A DNA stretch of 64,000 nt, taken from NCBI GenBank assembly GCA_007922195.1, contig ML681992.1:41193221-41257220 (forward strand), read 5' to 3'. This DNA is from Podocnemis expansa (lineage: Eukaryota > Chordata > Testudines > Podocnemididae). This document shows, piece by piece, positions 1-11,922 of this stretch. Each line of letters begins with the position of its first letter. Position 1 is the first letter of the stretch. The position numbers and the translations under genes were made by a program. A model generated the notes under the pieces. It searched no databases. It was not told where the DNA came from and saw nothing but the letters and a program-made list of their open reading frames with translations.

Positions 1-171
1 TTTTTTTCTGTCAGTGTAGGAACACTAGATTAGTGGAAGCATTCTTACAATGGTGCATCTACATCTGTACTGGATGTTAGGTGTCAGCTACCATGTTCAG
101 GGTTGTGGATTTTTCACACCCCTCAGCAACATAACTGTGTCAACTTAAATGTTAAGTGCAGACCCAGCTGT

Positions 172-366
172 AGAGCAGCAGACCGAAGACTCAGGAGAAC
201 TGAGCTCTATTCCTGAGTCTGCCATTGGACTGCTGTGTGACCTTAGATAAGTCATTCACCTCCCTATGCCTTTGCCTGCCTGTCTTTACAATGGGTTTAA
301 TGATACTTAACGCCTTTGTAAAACTTTGAAACATGCTGTATAGCAGCACGTATATTATAGGGAAGA
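172..366 (+). repeat. MIR/CORE-type tRNA-derived SINE
   Basis: The text runs in the typical amniote MIR order: a sentence-like stretch around GAGCTCTATTCCTGAGTCTG, then GCTGTGTGACCTTAGATAAG, then an 'aatgggtttaatgatac' segment, and a tail ending near 'gctgtatagcagcacgta'. Strong mutation suggests an old copy. Confidence 0.65.
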
Positions 367-1359
367 CAACAATGCAAAACAGGGACTGCTACAATGCTAT
401 TTCCCTGATCTTTAACATGTACAGACTAAGATCCCAGGAAACAATGCTCCACCTTGATTCAACTAGTTTTCTTCTCAGGCTGAGCACTATTTGTTTAGAT
501 CACTAACAGGCTGCAGCTATGTAATGGAGATAGTGGCAGCCATCTGTTCGGGTTAATTTAAATTAGGGATACTGGCAAGTCAGAGATTATGGATGCCATT
601 CTTCATAAAGCGATAACTGATTTGACAGTAGACATTAAAATTCCCAAACAAACTCTCTGTCTTTTTTATTGTGGATAAAACCTCTCCCCTTAGAATTTTC
701 CCTTGCCCTCCCTTTTTTAAACAACATTGATTGGTAAAAGCTTGACGTGGTTGATAGACTGATCTATTTTAACTCTTCCAGTTTGTTTTCCCCCATGATC
801 TTCTGGTGCAGTGATGAGGACCATTCAAACTACAAATACAGGGAAGTCAGAGGAAGAGACAGTTGGCAGTGTGCACTCCACATCTTGTGCACAGAAACAA
901 GTTAATCAAGATGTCATACAGCAGCCTGTCTTGGTGTGGCATTTGTTAACCTTATAATGGGAGCAGGCAGGATTTCTTCAGTGTTCACTGAAAATACTAA
1001 GATGATCTGAATCCTTCAAAAAAAAAAAAAAAGCAAATGTCAGAGGAGAAACTGATGCTGCGCTATGATTTAAACCATTCTGCCTCATCAGACAGGCTTT
1101 CTGAACTAAACCTCTGAGATTAAGTGGCACCAAGTTACAGAGACCAGGAAAGAGACTGATAATGCTGTAGCATGTTCCATACCTATCACTGTTAGCTTCA
1201 GAAATATGAGGTTTGCTTTATATCACAGATGCTATTATCACTACATAAGAAGGTACTTTTGGTCCAGATCCTCAGCTGCTGCTAGACTTCTGCTCAGCAT
1301 AGCTGAGGAAACAGGTTGGGGGGGAAGGGGGAGGAAACAAACCTCCTTTGCTCTGCTCA
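367..1359. other. Intronic sequence, nothing recognised
   Basis: AT-rich sequence with an A-run near 1018-1032. No coding or repeat signature recognised. Confidence 0.5.
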
Positions 1360-1919
1360 CAGTGTTTCCGAATCTGGGGTCCACAGAGCGGGGGTCCACA
1401 CAGTTACTCCAGAGGGTTTGCAGACAGGCTGGGAGCTGCGGCCGGATGCCGCCAAGGTCTCCAGTTGCCAGGGATACCAGGCTTTTTGCCGGCAGGGAAT
1501 TTTTAAAACCCCCACCCTGAGCACGATCAGAGAATGCTCAAGGAGAGTAGCCTGGGGGGTGGCTAGGTGGCAGGAGCTCTGGTGGCCAGGTAAGGTGGGA
1601 ATAAAGGGTCCCAAGTGGGGATGGGGATAGGGAAACAATGGGGGGGGGTCAGAAAACAGGTGGCAGGCAGGGAAGACTGGGGGGGGGTCAGGGAGCCATG
1701 ACCACAGCAGTCCCCGCTCCCTGACAGGAGGATGTAACCATGGTGGCTCCCAGACAGGAGTGAGCCATAGCTGCATTGGCCCCCACTCCTCATTAGGAGA
1801 GCGGCACGTGCCAGATTTTGCCCACGGCAGCAGTGCCAGGCACCCAAAGGGATAAGCAAAGGGGGGTTTTTTTTGGCTTTGAAAGGGGTCCCCAGCCTTA
1901 AAAAGGTTGAGAAACCCTG
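1360..1919. mobile_element. Non-autonomous hAT element, GC-rich, 560 bp
   Basis: The left end CAGTGTTTCCGAATCTGGGG faces a right end that reads CAGGGTTTCTCAACC on the other strand. Flanks are CTCTGCTC (1351-1358, one extra base before the element) and CTCTACTC (1920-1927), a degraded 8-bp target duplication. The inner right end, with a GGGGTCCCCAGCCT core, is shared with the element at 10858-11267, so they are one family. Long open frames across it are by-products of its high GC content. Confidence 0.6.
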
Positions 1920-2517
1920 CTCTACTCTCATCTCTGACGCTGTCAGGAGCCAGTCTAACTTGCAGCATAATTTAGAGCAGCTTTAGGTCTGCTTTAAAGT
2001 ATACTCACTGCAATGGCCTGTGGTTACATCTCCTCTTCCCACTGAACACCCCTGATACATGGGGGCTGGCTTATCATAGAGCCAGCTGTGGAAGCTTTAG
2101 GCAAGGCATGGATTAAAAACCTTAGCTGAGGAACCCTCAAGTTACCTCCTTAAGGCAATATTATGACTCCTTTGAGACCCTGCAGCAGTGCAAAGGGATT
2201 GACACTCAGGAAAAGGTGTGCTTCATTTTTCCTGACAGTTAGTGGCCAGCTATACTGAGTGTTTTCATCAGACCCAGAACAAAAGATGGTCCCTAAGCAC
2301 AAAGAATTTATCATCTCAGTATAAAGAAAAGAGACAACAAATGAATGCGATCAAATGAGGAGTACAAGGGAACAATGAAATAACATGAGAGGCGGTAACA
2401 TCAGTGTACCAATGACCTAAGCGTCATCAAGATTTTACAGGTACTTGGCAAAGGAGAGTTTGAAAGAGGGATGTAAAGGTGTATAATGGAATTAGTTTTG
2501 CATCTTCTCTATGGAAG

Positions 2518-2683
2518 TGGTTCTCAACCTTGTGTAGGTCGTGACATATTTGGTGGCATATTGCAACTCTACAGGAAACACCAGCCCACCCACCGCAGGC
2601 CAAATCCAGCAGCTCCCCAGTTCTCCATGTACCTACCACTGTGTGGTGACACAGTAATGTGTTCCGACACATTGGTTGAGGGC
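2518..2683. mobile_element. Short hAT-like MITE
   Basis: The left end reads AGTGGTTCTCAACC and the right end GGTTGAGGGCCACCAG, an imperfect inverted pair typical of small hAT elements. A clean 8-bp duplication is not visible, so limits are approximate. Confidence 0.45.
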
Positions 2684-2819
2684 CACCAGTATGCAGTGTT
2701 CCTCCAAAGGGCTAGGTGCTGCATGGCAGAAAGCAGTAAGGTGATTGTTTGAAAATTTAAATAAGTGGATGATGGACCATGACTTCATGGGCCAATAAGA
2801 GATGGGAGTCAACATTTCA

Positions 2820-3480
2820 ATTATGAATGGGAGATGATAGGTTGGGTGAATATGTGCAGTGATGAGCCATGAAAGTTAAGACAAATTGTTTATGCCTGAT
2901 ATTACAGACAAGAAGAAACCTGTAGAGACATGCAAAGAGAGAGGTGACATGGTCTGAGGTGACAGGCTCAGAAAATGAGTTTAGCAGCTGCATTCAGAGT
3001 AGTGCAAAACTGTATTTATTGAGGCCACAGAAAATTCTGTAGCAGGACTTGAGATGTAAGATGACAAGAGTCTAGTTAAGAGTTTTGCTGTGTGGATGGC
3101 TGGGAAGAAGCTGCAAAATTTAGACATAGCCTGGATGTGAGGATCTACAGAATGCTTCAAGTCTAAGAGGATGCCTTGCTTGTTGGCAAGATGTGTGACA
3201 TCCAAGATGGTGGTGGTGTCCACAGCAATTGAGAAAAGGAGTTGGAGGGGCTGGGTTTGGAAGGAAACATGAAAAGCTTTGGCTTAGCTATGCTGAGCTA
3301 AACATTGACAAGAAGATATCAGAAACACAGGCAGAGCTTTTAGTATGGTCAAAAAAAGAAGGATCTGTGGCAGAGAGGAAGATCTGCAAGTCATCAGAAC
3401 AGAGATGGTTGCTGAATTGGTGCTTCTGGATGAGATTACACAGAAATATGCTGCAGTGGGAGAAGAAAAGGGAATGAATG
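2820..3480 (-). mobile_element. L2-type LINE remnant, C-terminal reverse transcriptase
   Basis: Minus-strand translation at 2981-3223 contains DTTTILDVTHLANKQG, then DLKHSVDPHIQAMSKFCSFF. This matches the wording of the L2/Rex-type RT C-terminus (…NLGV.LDS…HIQAMSK.C.FFLRNI). Frames are broken on both sides, so it is an inactive fossil. Confidence 0.6.
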
Positions 3481-3489
3481 ACAGAACCC

Positions 3490-4086
3490 CGCGGAGCCCT
3501 GTCACAGGGTTCACCCACAGCTAGTGGAAGTCTTCTCCAGGCCACACTGGGGATTAGCTCCTTCCAGCTCTGGGGCCCCTTCTGCTGCTAGCTGCTCACC
3601 CTAATGCCACTGTCTCTCTCAGTCTCTGCAACTCCAGATTTTCCTTCTATGTGAGTCGTGACTATACATCTTTGTCCTTTTCACGGTATCAAAGTCTCTT
3701 CGCAACCAGTAGTTTCTGATAGTCTTCCTACTCACTGACCCATGGTGCCACTTCTATAGATGCTGGCAGAGGAAACAATCGCCTGCTCTCTACTCCAGTT
3801 TCAAGCTCAGAGAAGCCAAGGTCTGTTCCCTCCTGGATTTTACTGCCTTTCCCTGAGCCATTTCCTTACCATCTGACTCTCCCTGCTTCTTCAGGTCAGC
3901 CTTACAGGTCTCTCTTCCTAGGGAGTAACTGTAGGCTACTTGCTTCTGTAGCCTTAAACACAAGTCCCTTTTTCCCCAAGAGTGACGGTGAACTCCCCTT
4001 TTGCATGAACTACCTGGGTTTATAGAAGTCCCACCTATTCCTGCAAAGGTTAGCTTCTCTTAACTAGAGGATTCCTCACAGCCTTA
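3490..4086. repeat. GC-rich repeat-like block, left part, interrupted by a solo LTR
   Basis: It begins near 'ccctgtcacagggttcaccc' and reads like reptile Gypsy/ERV LTR sequence, but I cannot fix termini. It is cut by the LTR at 4087-5134; the apparent continuation is at 5140-5730. Confidence 0.35.
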
Positions 4087-5134
4087 TGTCACGTGACGAC
4101 CCCTAGGGTAGGAACTGTGTAATTTTTCTGTTCACTTTTGCAATGTAATTGTATAGTTTGATGCTAAATGTATCATGCAAGGTTCTCTTTTGAATGCTCT
4201 GCTTTATTGTTACAGCATCATGTTTTCTGAAACGTCAGGTATGTGTGCAGATCTGAAGTAAGTTTCCAAGTATTTTGCACGACTCAAAGGAGTGTGGGAC
4301 AATGTCCGGCAGCATGAAGACAGTCAGTACCATTTTCCAAATCAGTATTGCAAGCATGTACCCAGAGAAGTTAACAAAGATAATGGGGCTGGCTACAGTA
4401 AATGTTTGCAGCATGTCAGCCCAGGAAGAGCTGGGGCTGGGGGGAGGCAGAAAGGTTTGGGAACAAATACAGACACTTGGAAGTGGAAGAGGCTTTGTGC
4501 CAGAGAAACACCATCTTGAAAGCATCTCCAAGAGACTGGGCCTATCCACATGACCAGGAGGGCAAGACTGGCTGAACACCACCAACAGTTGTCTTATGGG
4601 TAAGAGTAAGGTGAATAAGCTAAAGATAATCCTGGATAGTGTTGTTAGATTAGCATGTGTTTTATATCTTTTATTTTCTTGTGGTAACCCCTGACTCCTT
4701 TATTAAATGATTGGGTATTGATTTGCTATATACTCACTTAAAATAATATTCTAATCACCATACTAGTGTTTGTTTTCTCTAAAACTCTGTGACATTTAGA
4801 GGGAGTGAATGAGTGAGACTGGGCATACCCATTTTATTGTCAAATGGGCAAATGAGTGTCTATGAGTCTACAGTGATTGTGAAAGGGTCCCAAATCCCTG
4901 TAGGACAGAAGTTCATGGTATACTATCCAGGGGTTGGGTACTCACCAGGTGGACTGTCCCTGTGTGGTGAGAGGGTGCGTACCCACTACCTGGGACCATT
5001 TACATGCAGAAAGCTGATGTGGACTGACTCAGAAGAGAGTGGTCACCTAACTAATTAGGGTTCAGGAGTGGAGACTGGAGTGGTGGTGGTTCACAGCGGC
5101 ACATAAAACCAGATTTTGGGAGGGGTACATCACA
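4087..5134 (+). mobile_element. Solo LTR, copy 1 of a 1048-bp family
   Basis: The element starts TGTCACG and ends ATCACA. It is flanked by the perfect 5-bp duplication CCTTA (4082-4086 and 5135-5139). Two further copies lie at 14022-15069 and 49826-50666. No internal retroviral genes adjoin it, so it is a solo LTR left by recombination. A 'tattaaatgattgg' motif near 4700 corresponds to the AATAAA signal of copy 2, which sets the plus orientation. Confidence 0.8.
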
Positions 5135-5139
5135 CCTTA

Positions 5140-5730
5140 ATTCCATCAGTTTATATGCTAAGATCAATTGGCCCATCTGCAGGTCCTGATCAATACAGAG
5201 GATATAAGGGGTGAAGCCCCAAGCCCTGGCCCGTTAGGCCCTTGTAAGATCCAGGTGGCCCTCCTCACCCTGCTCAACCCTCACAGAGTGGCCAGAGCGT
5301 ACCCGGTCCAGCCAGAGGACAGTCTTCATGGCCCTTCTGTCCCACCCCTAAGCCAGCTTGCCTGCCACTGGGGGTGTGCTGGACCAATCATGTTTGCTCC
5401 ACTCTGGTGGCAGGACTGACTGCTTTAAAATGCAGCCAGCTGGCTCTGTACCTGGAGGCAGACCACCCAGACTGGGGCTGGGGCAGGAGTGCCACTATGA
5501 GTGACATCTGGCAACAATGTCCCCCCAGTGTCAGTCTGCTCACAGGCCACTATAGTGGGGGGGCTGAAGTACCAAGTGCAGGGGCCCAGGGCAGTGAGAG
5601 GCTGTGTAACAAGGCTGGGGAGGAGCCACAGTAGTGGGCAGCACTGGACCCCAAGGCCTTTTAATCTGGTCCGGCCCATGTGACCTCCATTAGCCTGTCT
5701 GAGGAGAGTGTGGAGTCACCCCTCCATCAC
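5140..5730. repeat. GC-rich repeat-like block, right part
   Basis: GC-rich sequence resuming after the solo LTR. Open frames here overlap on both strands and resemble no protein. It is probably the rest of the element beginning near 3490. Confidence 0.3.
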
Positions 5731-6189
5731 AAACCTCACAGGAAGCTGGAATGGAAATGAACTTGAATCTTTCACATTTTCCACCATTCTGATAGCTGAT
5801 TCCACTCTTGAACCAATTACATTGTTTGCAAAGTGCTAGGCAAAAACCAGTATACATTCTGAATTAAAGTATCTGGGCTGAAGAAAATATATGGCTACTG
5901 ATCTTTCCCACCCTCCCCTGCTCTTTTTGATCTATGCAATCCAATGCCTAAACCAGATATCCAGCACCTCTTAATACCTTCTATTCCAGTTCTGTCACCC
6001 ATCACCTCTCTGTCCCATCCTACATCCCAATACAGCCTTCATTCTCCCCTCCACACCTTTCCACCCTGTAATTCCAGCAAAACAGAATTATTCCTGGGGT
6101 AACCACATGGTCTGAATCTCTCCATCTCTTAGATACAGCACCCTCTCTTTCCCTTCCAGTGCTTGTGTTCCTTCTCACTTCCCCTTCCA
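5731..6189. other. Intronic sequence, nothing recognised
   Basis: Pyrimidine-rich stretch near 5900-6130. No coding or repeat signature recognised. Confidence 0.4.
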
Positions 6190-6880
6190 AAGGTGGCACA
6201 AGAACATAGCCACTGCCATCCTTGAGGGGGCAAATGGGGTGACTGCCCTAGGCTCTGCATTTCCATTGGCCCCATGCTGCCCTCAGGGGCATCACTGGCA
6301 CCTGGCATAGGGGGCAGATGCCCTGAGTCCCGATGCAAGTGGTCCAAGTGGCCAGCATGTCCCCAGCCTCTCCTGGCCCCGACCCTGACTCTGGCTAGGT
6401 ATCCAGTGCCTAGCCATTCACGGCAGCTCCTGCCTCTCCCAGCCAGGTATCTTGGGCTGGGCCCGCTGCGCCAGTACCTGCCTCTCCCAGCTGGGGATCT
6501 GGGCTGTTCGCAGCAGCCACTGCCTCACCTGGCCCTGTCAATGGCTGAGGATCAAGGGCCAGGCTGGCAGCAGCAGGAGCCAAGGGCCTTGACTCTGGAT
6601 CGGGGTCAGGACCCGGAGGCAGGGGCCCCAGGTCTTCTCCCATGACAATGATGCTCCTGGAAGCCCCTCTCATATCCTAATAGATCGTAATAGAGTGGGA
6701 ACATTGAGCCCACTATCTCGGCTGGCCAGGCCTGCCCTGCCACCAGGGGCAGAGCAGGAGTGCAGAACCCTGCTTCATCTTCCCCAGTGTTGAGGGAGGC
6801 CAGGGGCCACCACAGGCCAATTGGCCCTAGGTTCTGCCTCCTCCCTGCCACCTGAACAACCAAGAACTCTCTGGTCTTCC
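6190..6880. repeat. GC-rich interspersed block, possibly hAT-derived
   Basis: An abrupt GC-rich island in AT-rich intron, with 'gggggcaaatggggtgactg' near its left end in the style of GC-rich hAT derivatives. I found no convincing terminal repeats or target duplication. Confidence 0.3.
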
Positions 6881-7739
6881 AGAGGACAGTGGTTATCTCC
6901 AGTGCTGAAGAGTATTTAAGGGAGAGGAAACTCTATTATGGAGAGGTAGACTCCCTATCTTCCCCCAAAATTCTGAGCTTGAGGTGATGGGTAGCAATGC
7001 TGCGGGCTCCCAGGGTAGTATCGAAGACTGCAGATGCATGGAATACAGAGTTGTTTAATGTACTAGCTATTTTCCCACACTCCGCAACAAATAGTACTAG
7101 GAGGTTGTGCCTCCTCCTGTAGATGGCTTGAAGAATTCTCTACTTTCTTCTGCTCATCTCCTCTACTGCACCCCTATCCACACTTTGCAGCTCTTAATCC
7201 CAGACATACATACGCTACCCTGCAGGCTATGCAAGTAGAGAAAGTGAAATTGAAATTGATCTCAGTCGTGAACAGTAAGGGACCTGGTCAGGATATGGAA
7301 TTCTCTTTTCTAATCACTCTTGAGGTTTAGCAAAACCTTTTACAAATGTAATCAGATTCACAACAAAGAATTTTATATTTTAAAATATTTCTAACATATT
7401 GCATCACTCTCTGGACTATTAATTGCTCAAATTGCTTATTCTCTTGTGAGAGAAAATATTTTATTTTTATTGTATCATGATTTATTTTATATAAACATGA
7501 TTTAAAAATGGACTGTGCAGCTGAAATCTTTCTGGCCAAATTACAGATGAAATGCATTTTTTATGACTGAGCTATAAATCTCAGAAATAGAGTTTATGAT
7601 GGAATTACTAAAGCAACATTAACTACAGTGGTATGAATTACATTGCTAGGATAATAACCTCATCATAACTCAATACTAAAAGGTAATCGATATCTCTACT
7701 TTGTTTTCAATGTTAACTAAGTCTATTTTACAGAAAAGA
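6881..7739. other. Intronic sequence, nothing recognised
   Basis: AT-rich non-coding sequence with no repeat that I recognise. Confidence 0.4.
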
Positions 7740-8520
7740 TACAGAACCCTGACATCACTTGTATCTAGTAAGTGTCCTATACCCACACTTTACAAAGAAT
7801 ATTAAAATACTTCATGGATTGAGCTTTTACAAAGACAAAAGAACCCTGGAAAAGTTTTGAATAGAGAACTCCTGGGCTTAGAGACAACAGTCTGTAACTA
7901 CATAAGAGAAGAAGAAAGGGCACAAGATATCATCCATTACAGAGGAAAATTCTGGCAGCAGGACTGTCTCATGAGAAGTGAAGCCCAGCCTTCTGGACTG
8001 TGCAGTAAGGACTGATTATTGTATAAGAAATACCTAATTAGACAGGAAGGTACCTTGCTAATAATATAGCTTATAGCCTATAGACTGTGTTCTATAGTCT
8101 TCTTTTACCTGTAATTTTATCTTCAAATCCTTTGACTTGTTTTTTAGTTTAATCTTTATCTCTAGCTCTGTTAAATAAACTTCAGTTTGGTTTTACTATA
8201 GATGCATTTAAGTGTCTTGTACTCAAGAGAGTGCAGAATGGAGGTGAAATTAGGGAAGCAGAGTGCACTGTCTCCACAGAGGCAGTGGATTGGTTTACAC
8301 TAAGGAGGAGCAGAAGATAATGGAAGGGGCACTTGAGTGTAACAACATAGTGTGTGTGAGTTGCTAGTCTGCACTGGAAAAGAGTGGTGCTCAGAGCTGG
8401 GAGCAGAGTGCTTGTGTTGCCAGTTAGGTAGTTAGGGAGAGTTTCCCCTGGTGGGCATTGGCAAAGCTCCTTCCTGCTCTGAGCAGGTGGCAAAAATTCA
8501 CTTGTCAGTTAACTCTGGAA
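7740..8520 (+). mobile_element. Possible LTR (ERV/Gypsy type)
   Basis: The middle has the cadence of an LTR R region: T-rich sequence, then GCTCTGTTAAATAAACTTCA (polyadenylation signal AATAAA near 8175), then G-rich sequence. No TG/CA ends or target duplication were pinned down. Confidence 0.35.
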
Positions 8521-10418
8521 AAGTATCAAAGTGGTGTAAACAGCAGGATCTGCACCTATTTTATGAGCTCATCAAAGTTCTGGCTCAAGCTACTAACAAA
8601 GTCTGCTGATACTACAGACAACCTGAAGATTCAGAAGTAAAAAGGTTGGAAACAGAAAAGGAAATAGTTACATTATTTACTGTTTGTTTATTTCAGAAGA
8701 AAGAAATAGAACAAAAGACATGGAAAATGAACACACAGACAAGAAAAGTACTCCAAAGTGACTAAGCTACAATTTGAGCAGCTGTGCACAGGTCATGGAT
8801 TAGCAGCTTCAGGGAAAACTGTTGAGGACATGACATTTACGCTCATGGAACCAGCTAAGTTACATATAGAATAGCCAGTCAGTCAGGAAAGAATGGTGCT
8901 GTGGGTAGTACAGACGCAACAAGTGCAGTACTCATAGTAATAGGGTACCAGACTGGCACAGTTTTCAGTAAGGGAGCCATTCAGCTGGTGGGATACAGGC
9001 TGGGGATGATGAAATCAGACTGAAGAATGCCTACAAGAGAGAAACAGGCAGCAGAAGCTGCCCTCTGGAGACTGCTGGAGCTGGGTAACTGAAAGCATAA
9101 AGAGAGGGAGTATATGCTCAAAATGCGAAAGTTGCAAAATAAAACTCCACCTCCTGCAAGTAATCTTCCCTAGGGATCAACCAGCAATGATAAACAAAGC
9201 CCACTCTACAGGGAAGGGGACTGTATTTAGGAATACCTGATTACCTTAGAGAGCTTTTGCAAAGCACATCAGATTCCTGATGAACAGAAAATGACCATTT
9301 TGCTTCCCAAACTGTTCAGTAAAGCCTTGCATATGTTTAATAGTGTGGATTTGGGAAAAGTTATGCATTATGATTTTTAAGGGCATTTTAAAGGCTTCAA
9401 ATCATCCCAGAAGCTTAGAAGCTTACCTATAAATTTAGAAACTTCCAAAATATGATAAAATAAATAACGAGTGTTTATAAAATACATAGTTATTTAAGGT
9501 GATGGAAAAAAGGGCAGAGTTCTATGAAAAGTTGGTAGATCTCTTTCCCCCAGAGCAGATCTTTGAAGTATGCAATGAAGTAAGGGCTGCAGTGCAGGAT
9601 ACAACCCCAGCAATTGTAAAACGTGCAGCAAATGCATAGACAAGTGACATGCCCATTAATCCTCTCCACTGGGAAGAAAAATAAATGAATTACAGTAAGG
9701 TAATCCATCCCATGCTGGTTAAAGGCCTCTATGTGTGGTAATCATGCAAACACGAACAACGGTAACATACAGAGAGTGCACGAGGTAGATCTATAAGGGA
9801 CAGTGAGTTCTCTTTGACCACATATGAAAGATATAATATAAGATTTTCTAATTTAAGGCTAAGGATCAGTTATAGGTGCCATAGGTTCCCTGGGCACCTC
9901 CATGACTTTGGACACCAGGCTGGCTGATCAGAATTCCTTCACACCCGTAACATGCTGGATCTTATTTAGATCTCTTGAAAACCATGAAGAAGCACAAGCT
10001 GAACTAATATGACCACCTAATAAGATCATCTGGCTTATCCTCCAAAGGGACGAGAAAAACAGGCAAACAGAAGAAGAGCTGGACTGACAATATAAAATAG
10101 ATGGAAATGGACTTTGTAGAGACTTAGGCACGGACATACAATCAGCAGGGGGTGGAGACACTTGGTTGATCATTCATCAGTTATAGTATGCCAATGACCA
10201 GTATGGTTATGGGAGCAATAGCAGAAGGGTGTGTGTAAAATTATGTTAATTGTAACATATCTGTGTGAAATGTGCTGTCAGGAAGTTGTTGCAAACTGGC
10301 TACTTGCAACAAATTGCTTCCCGTAGAATTGTTTAAGCTACATGTTCTTGTAGTTCAAGTGCTCTTTAATCTGTAATAAGAGATTTGTGTCTCATGAATT
10401 TTATACCTTAGTTAGGCG
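8521..10418. other. Intronic sequence, nothing recognised
   Basis: About 1.9 kb with scattered short chance frames only. Confidence 0.4.
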
Positions 10419-10426
10419 TTTTAGAT

Positions 10427-10849
10427 CAGCCCTGCCTACTGCACCCTCTGTGGGTCCCAGGGTTGGGGCCAAATAGGGGTGGGGCCAGGCTAGGACCAGC
10501 TTCCATCCCCTCTGGCTGGGACCACCTCTTGCTGCATAGCCTCCGGGTCTCAGCTAGGGCTAGCCTCTTGCCCTTGCTGGTAGGCAGCTTCTGGTCAGAG
10601 CCAGAAGTGGGCGGGCTGACCCACCCCGCTCTCCCCTCTTGCCCTTCCCAGCAGGGGCGAGGCCAGCAGTAGGCCAGAAGCTGTGCACTGTGTCTTCTTT
10701 GTCCCTGCTGGCTGCACTCCGCAGAAGGGAAGCATCACCAGCAGAGTTGGGGGAGCAAGGCCACTGGGGGAGCCTCAGCAGTGCGGCGTGCTGCTCAGGC
10801 TTGGCCCCAGTGCCTTTTTGGCACAGGTGCTGGGGGTTGCTGACCCTTG
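10427..10849. mobile_element. hAT element A of a back-to-back pair
   Basis: Perfect 8-bp duplication TTTTAGAT at 10419-10426 and 10850-10857. The right end reads CAAGGGTCAGCAACC on the other strand, a known hAT terminus. The left end CAGCCCTGCC is a weaker match. Internal sequence is GC-rich and non-coding. Confidence 0.55.
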
Positions 10850-10857
10850 TTTTAGAT

Positions 10858-11267
10858 CAGTGGTTCCCAGCCTGTGGTCCAGGGATACCCAGAGGTCCAC
10901 GGACATGTTGCAGGGGGTCCGCAGAGCCTCTCCCTACCAGGGCTGGAATCTAGCTACAGCCCCAGTGCTCCCTGCCAGGTCTGCCTTTCCCCTCCTGTGG
11001 CCAGATCCTGGAAGGGGGATGGGGCCGCAGCACCTCCCTGGCAGGGGCCAGGGCAGCGGGCCATAGCTGCCATGGCTCAGCTCCCCAGTGGCGTGGGCAA
11101 TGGTGCCAGCAGTGCTGGTCGCCAGCCATCCCAGTGGTGCCACCAGAGTGGTGCAGGTCAGAGTCTGCCCGCATGGCACAGATTACATGATCAGCCGGGG
11201 GGCCGCAGAGATTTCTTTTTGGGGGTTAAAAAGGGGTCCCCAGCCTGAAAACAGTTGGGAACCACTG
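10858..11267. mobile_element. hAT element B of a back-to-back pair
   Basis: Terminal inverted repeat CAGTGGTTCCCA at both ends. The left flank TTTTAGAT (10850-10857) is shared with element A; the right flank is TCTTAGAC (11268-11275), 6 of 8 matching. Same family as 1360-1919. Confidence 0.75.
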
Positions 11268-11474
11268 TCTTAGACCATAATGTAATAGTGATTAGGTGTT
11301 ACTTTCATAAAAAGATACATTGTTTTGGAAAGAATTCTGCCGGTGCCAATTAATTCATTAAAAGATTCTATTTGTGTCCTTCTCTGTTTCTGTAACAACC
11401 TTGTGAACTTTGACATCAGGAAGAACAGACCAAGGAGGCAATGAGTATGTTGTTACAGCAATGTCCCAGAATTC

Positions 11475-11503
11475 TTTTTTTTTTTTTTTTGGGGGGGGGG
11501 GGG
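11475..11503. repeat. Homopolymer junction T16/G13
   Basis: Sixteen T followed directly by thirteen G. This is a low-complexity tract, and the G-run could also be prone to sequencing error. Confidence 0.85.
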
Positions 11504-11744
11504 AGTTATACCAGGTCCATGGAGCATGTGATCAGTGGCTGACTAAGGCAGCAGTGGTCAGTCCCTGATACAGGATCAGCAATGGGACTGGAGCACCTGT
11601 AAACTCCAAAAACTTTGTCTGTCTCTACACCCTCAGCAAATTTTTTATAAAAGTCAGGACAGGTTTTGGGTGTCTGTGAATTTTTGTTTCTTGCCCATGA
11701 CCTGCTTCTACTTTTAATAAAAATACCCATGACAGAATCTAAAT

Positions 11745-11914
11745 CAGGGGTCTTAAAGTCAAGTCACCATGAGGGCCGAATGAGGACTAGTACATTAGGC
11801 TGAGGGCCATACCACTGAAACCTTTTAATGCAACAATATTGCAAATGTCAGTAATGATAGTGTCATTGTGGATCACAGGAAATAGCTTTAGGGGCCACGT
11901 GTTTGAGACCCCTG
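11745..11914. mobile_element. hAT MITE, 170 bp, CAGGGGTCTCAAAC family, copy 1
   Basis: The left end reads CAGGGGTCTTAAAGTC; the right end reads CAGGGGTCTCAAACACG on the other strand. The 8-bp duplication is ATCTAAAT (11737-11744) / ATCTAAAC (11915-11922). Homologous copies lie at 46542-46751 (same direction) and 34413-35550 (reverse). Confidence 0.85.
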
Positions 11915-11922
11915 ATCTAAAC

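Noticed and set aside
1357..1968. 203-codon open frame on the minus strand
   Set aside because: Lies inside a GC-rich hAT element, overlaps open frames on the other strand, Pro/Trp-rich with no domain.
6274..6645. 123-codon open frame
   Set aside because: GC-driven frame in a repeat-like block, with an overlapping frame on the other strand and no motif.
10683..11248. Overlapping frames of 124-127 codons
   Set aside because: They cross the border between two hAT elements and have no protein features.
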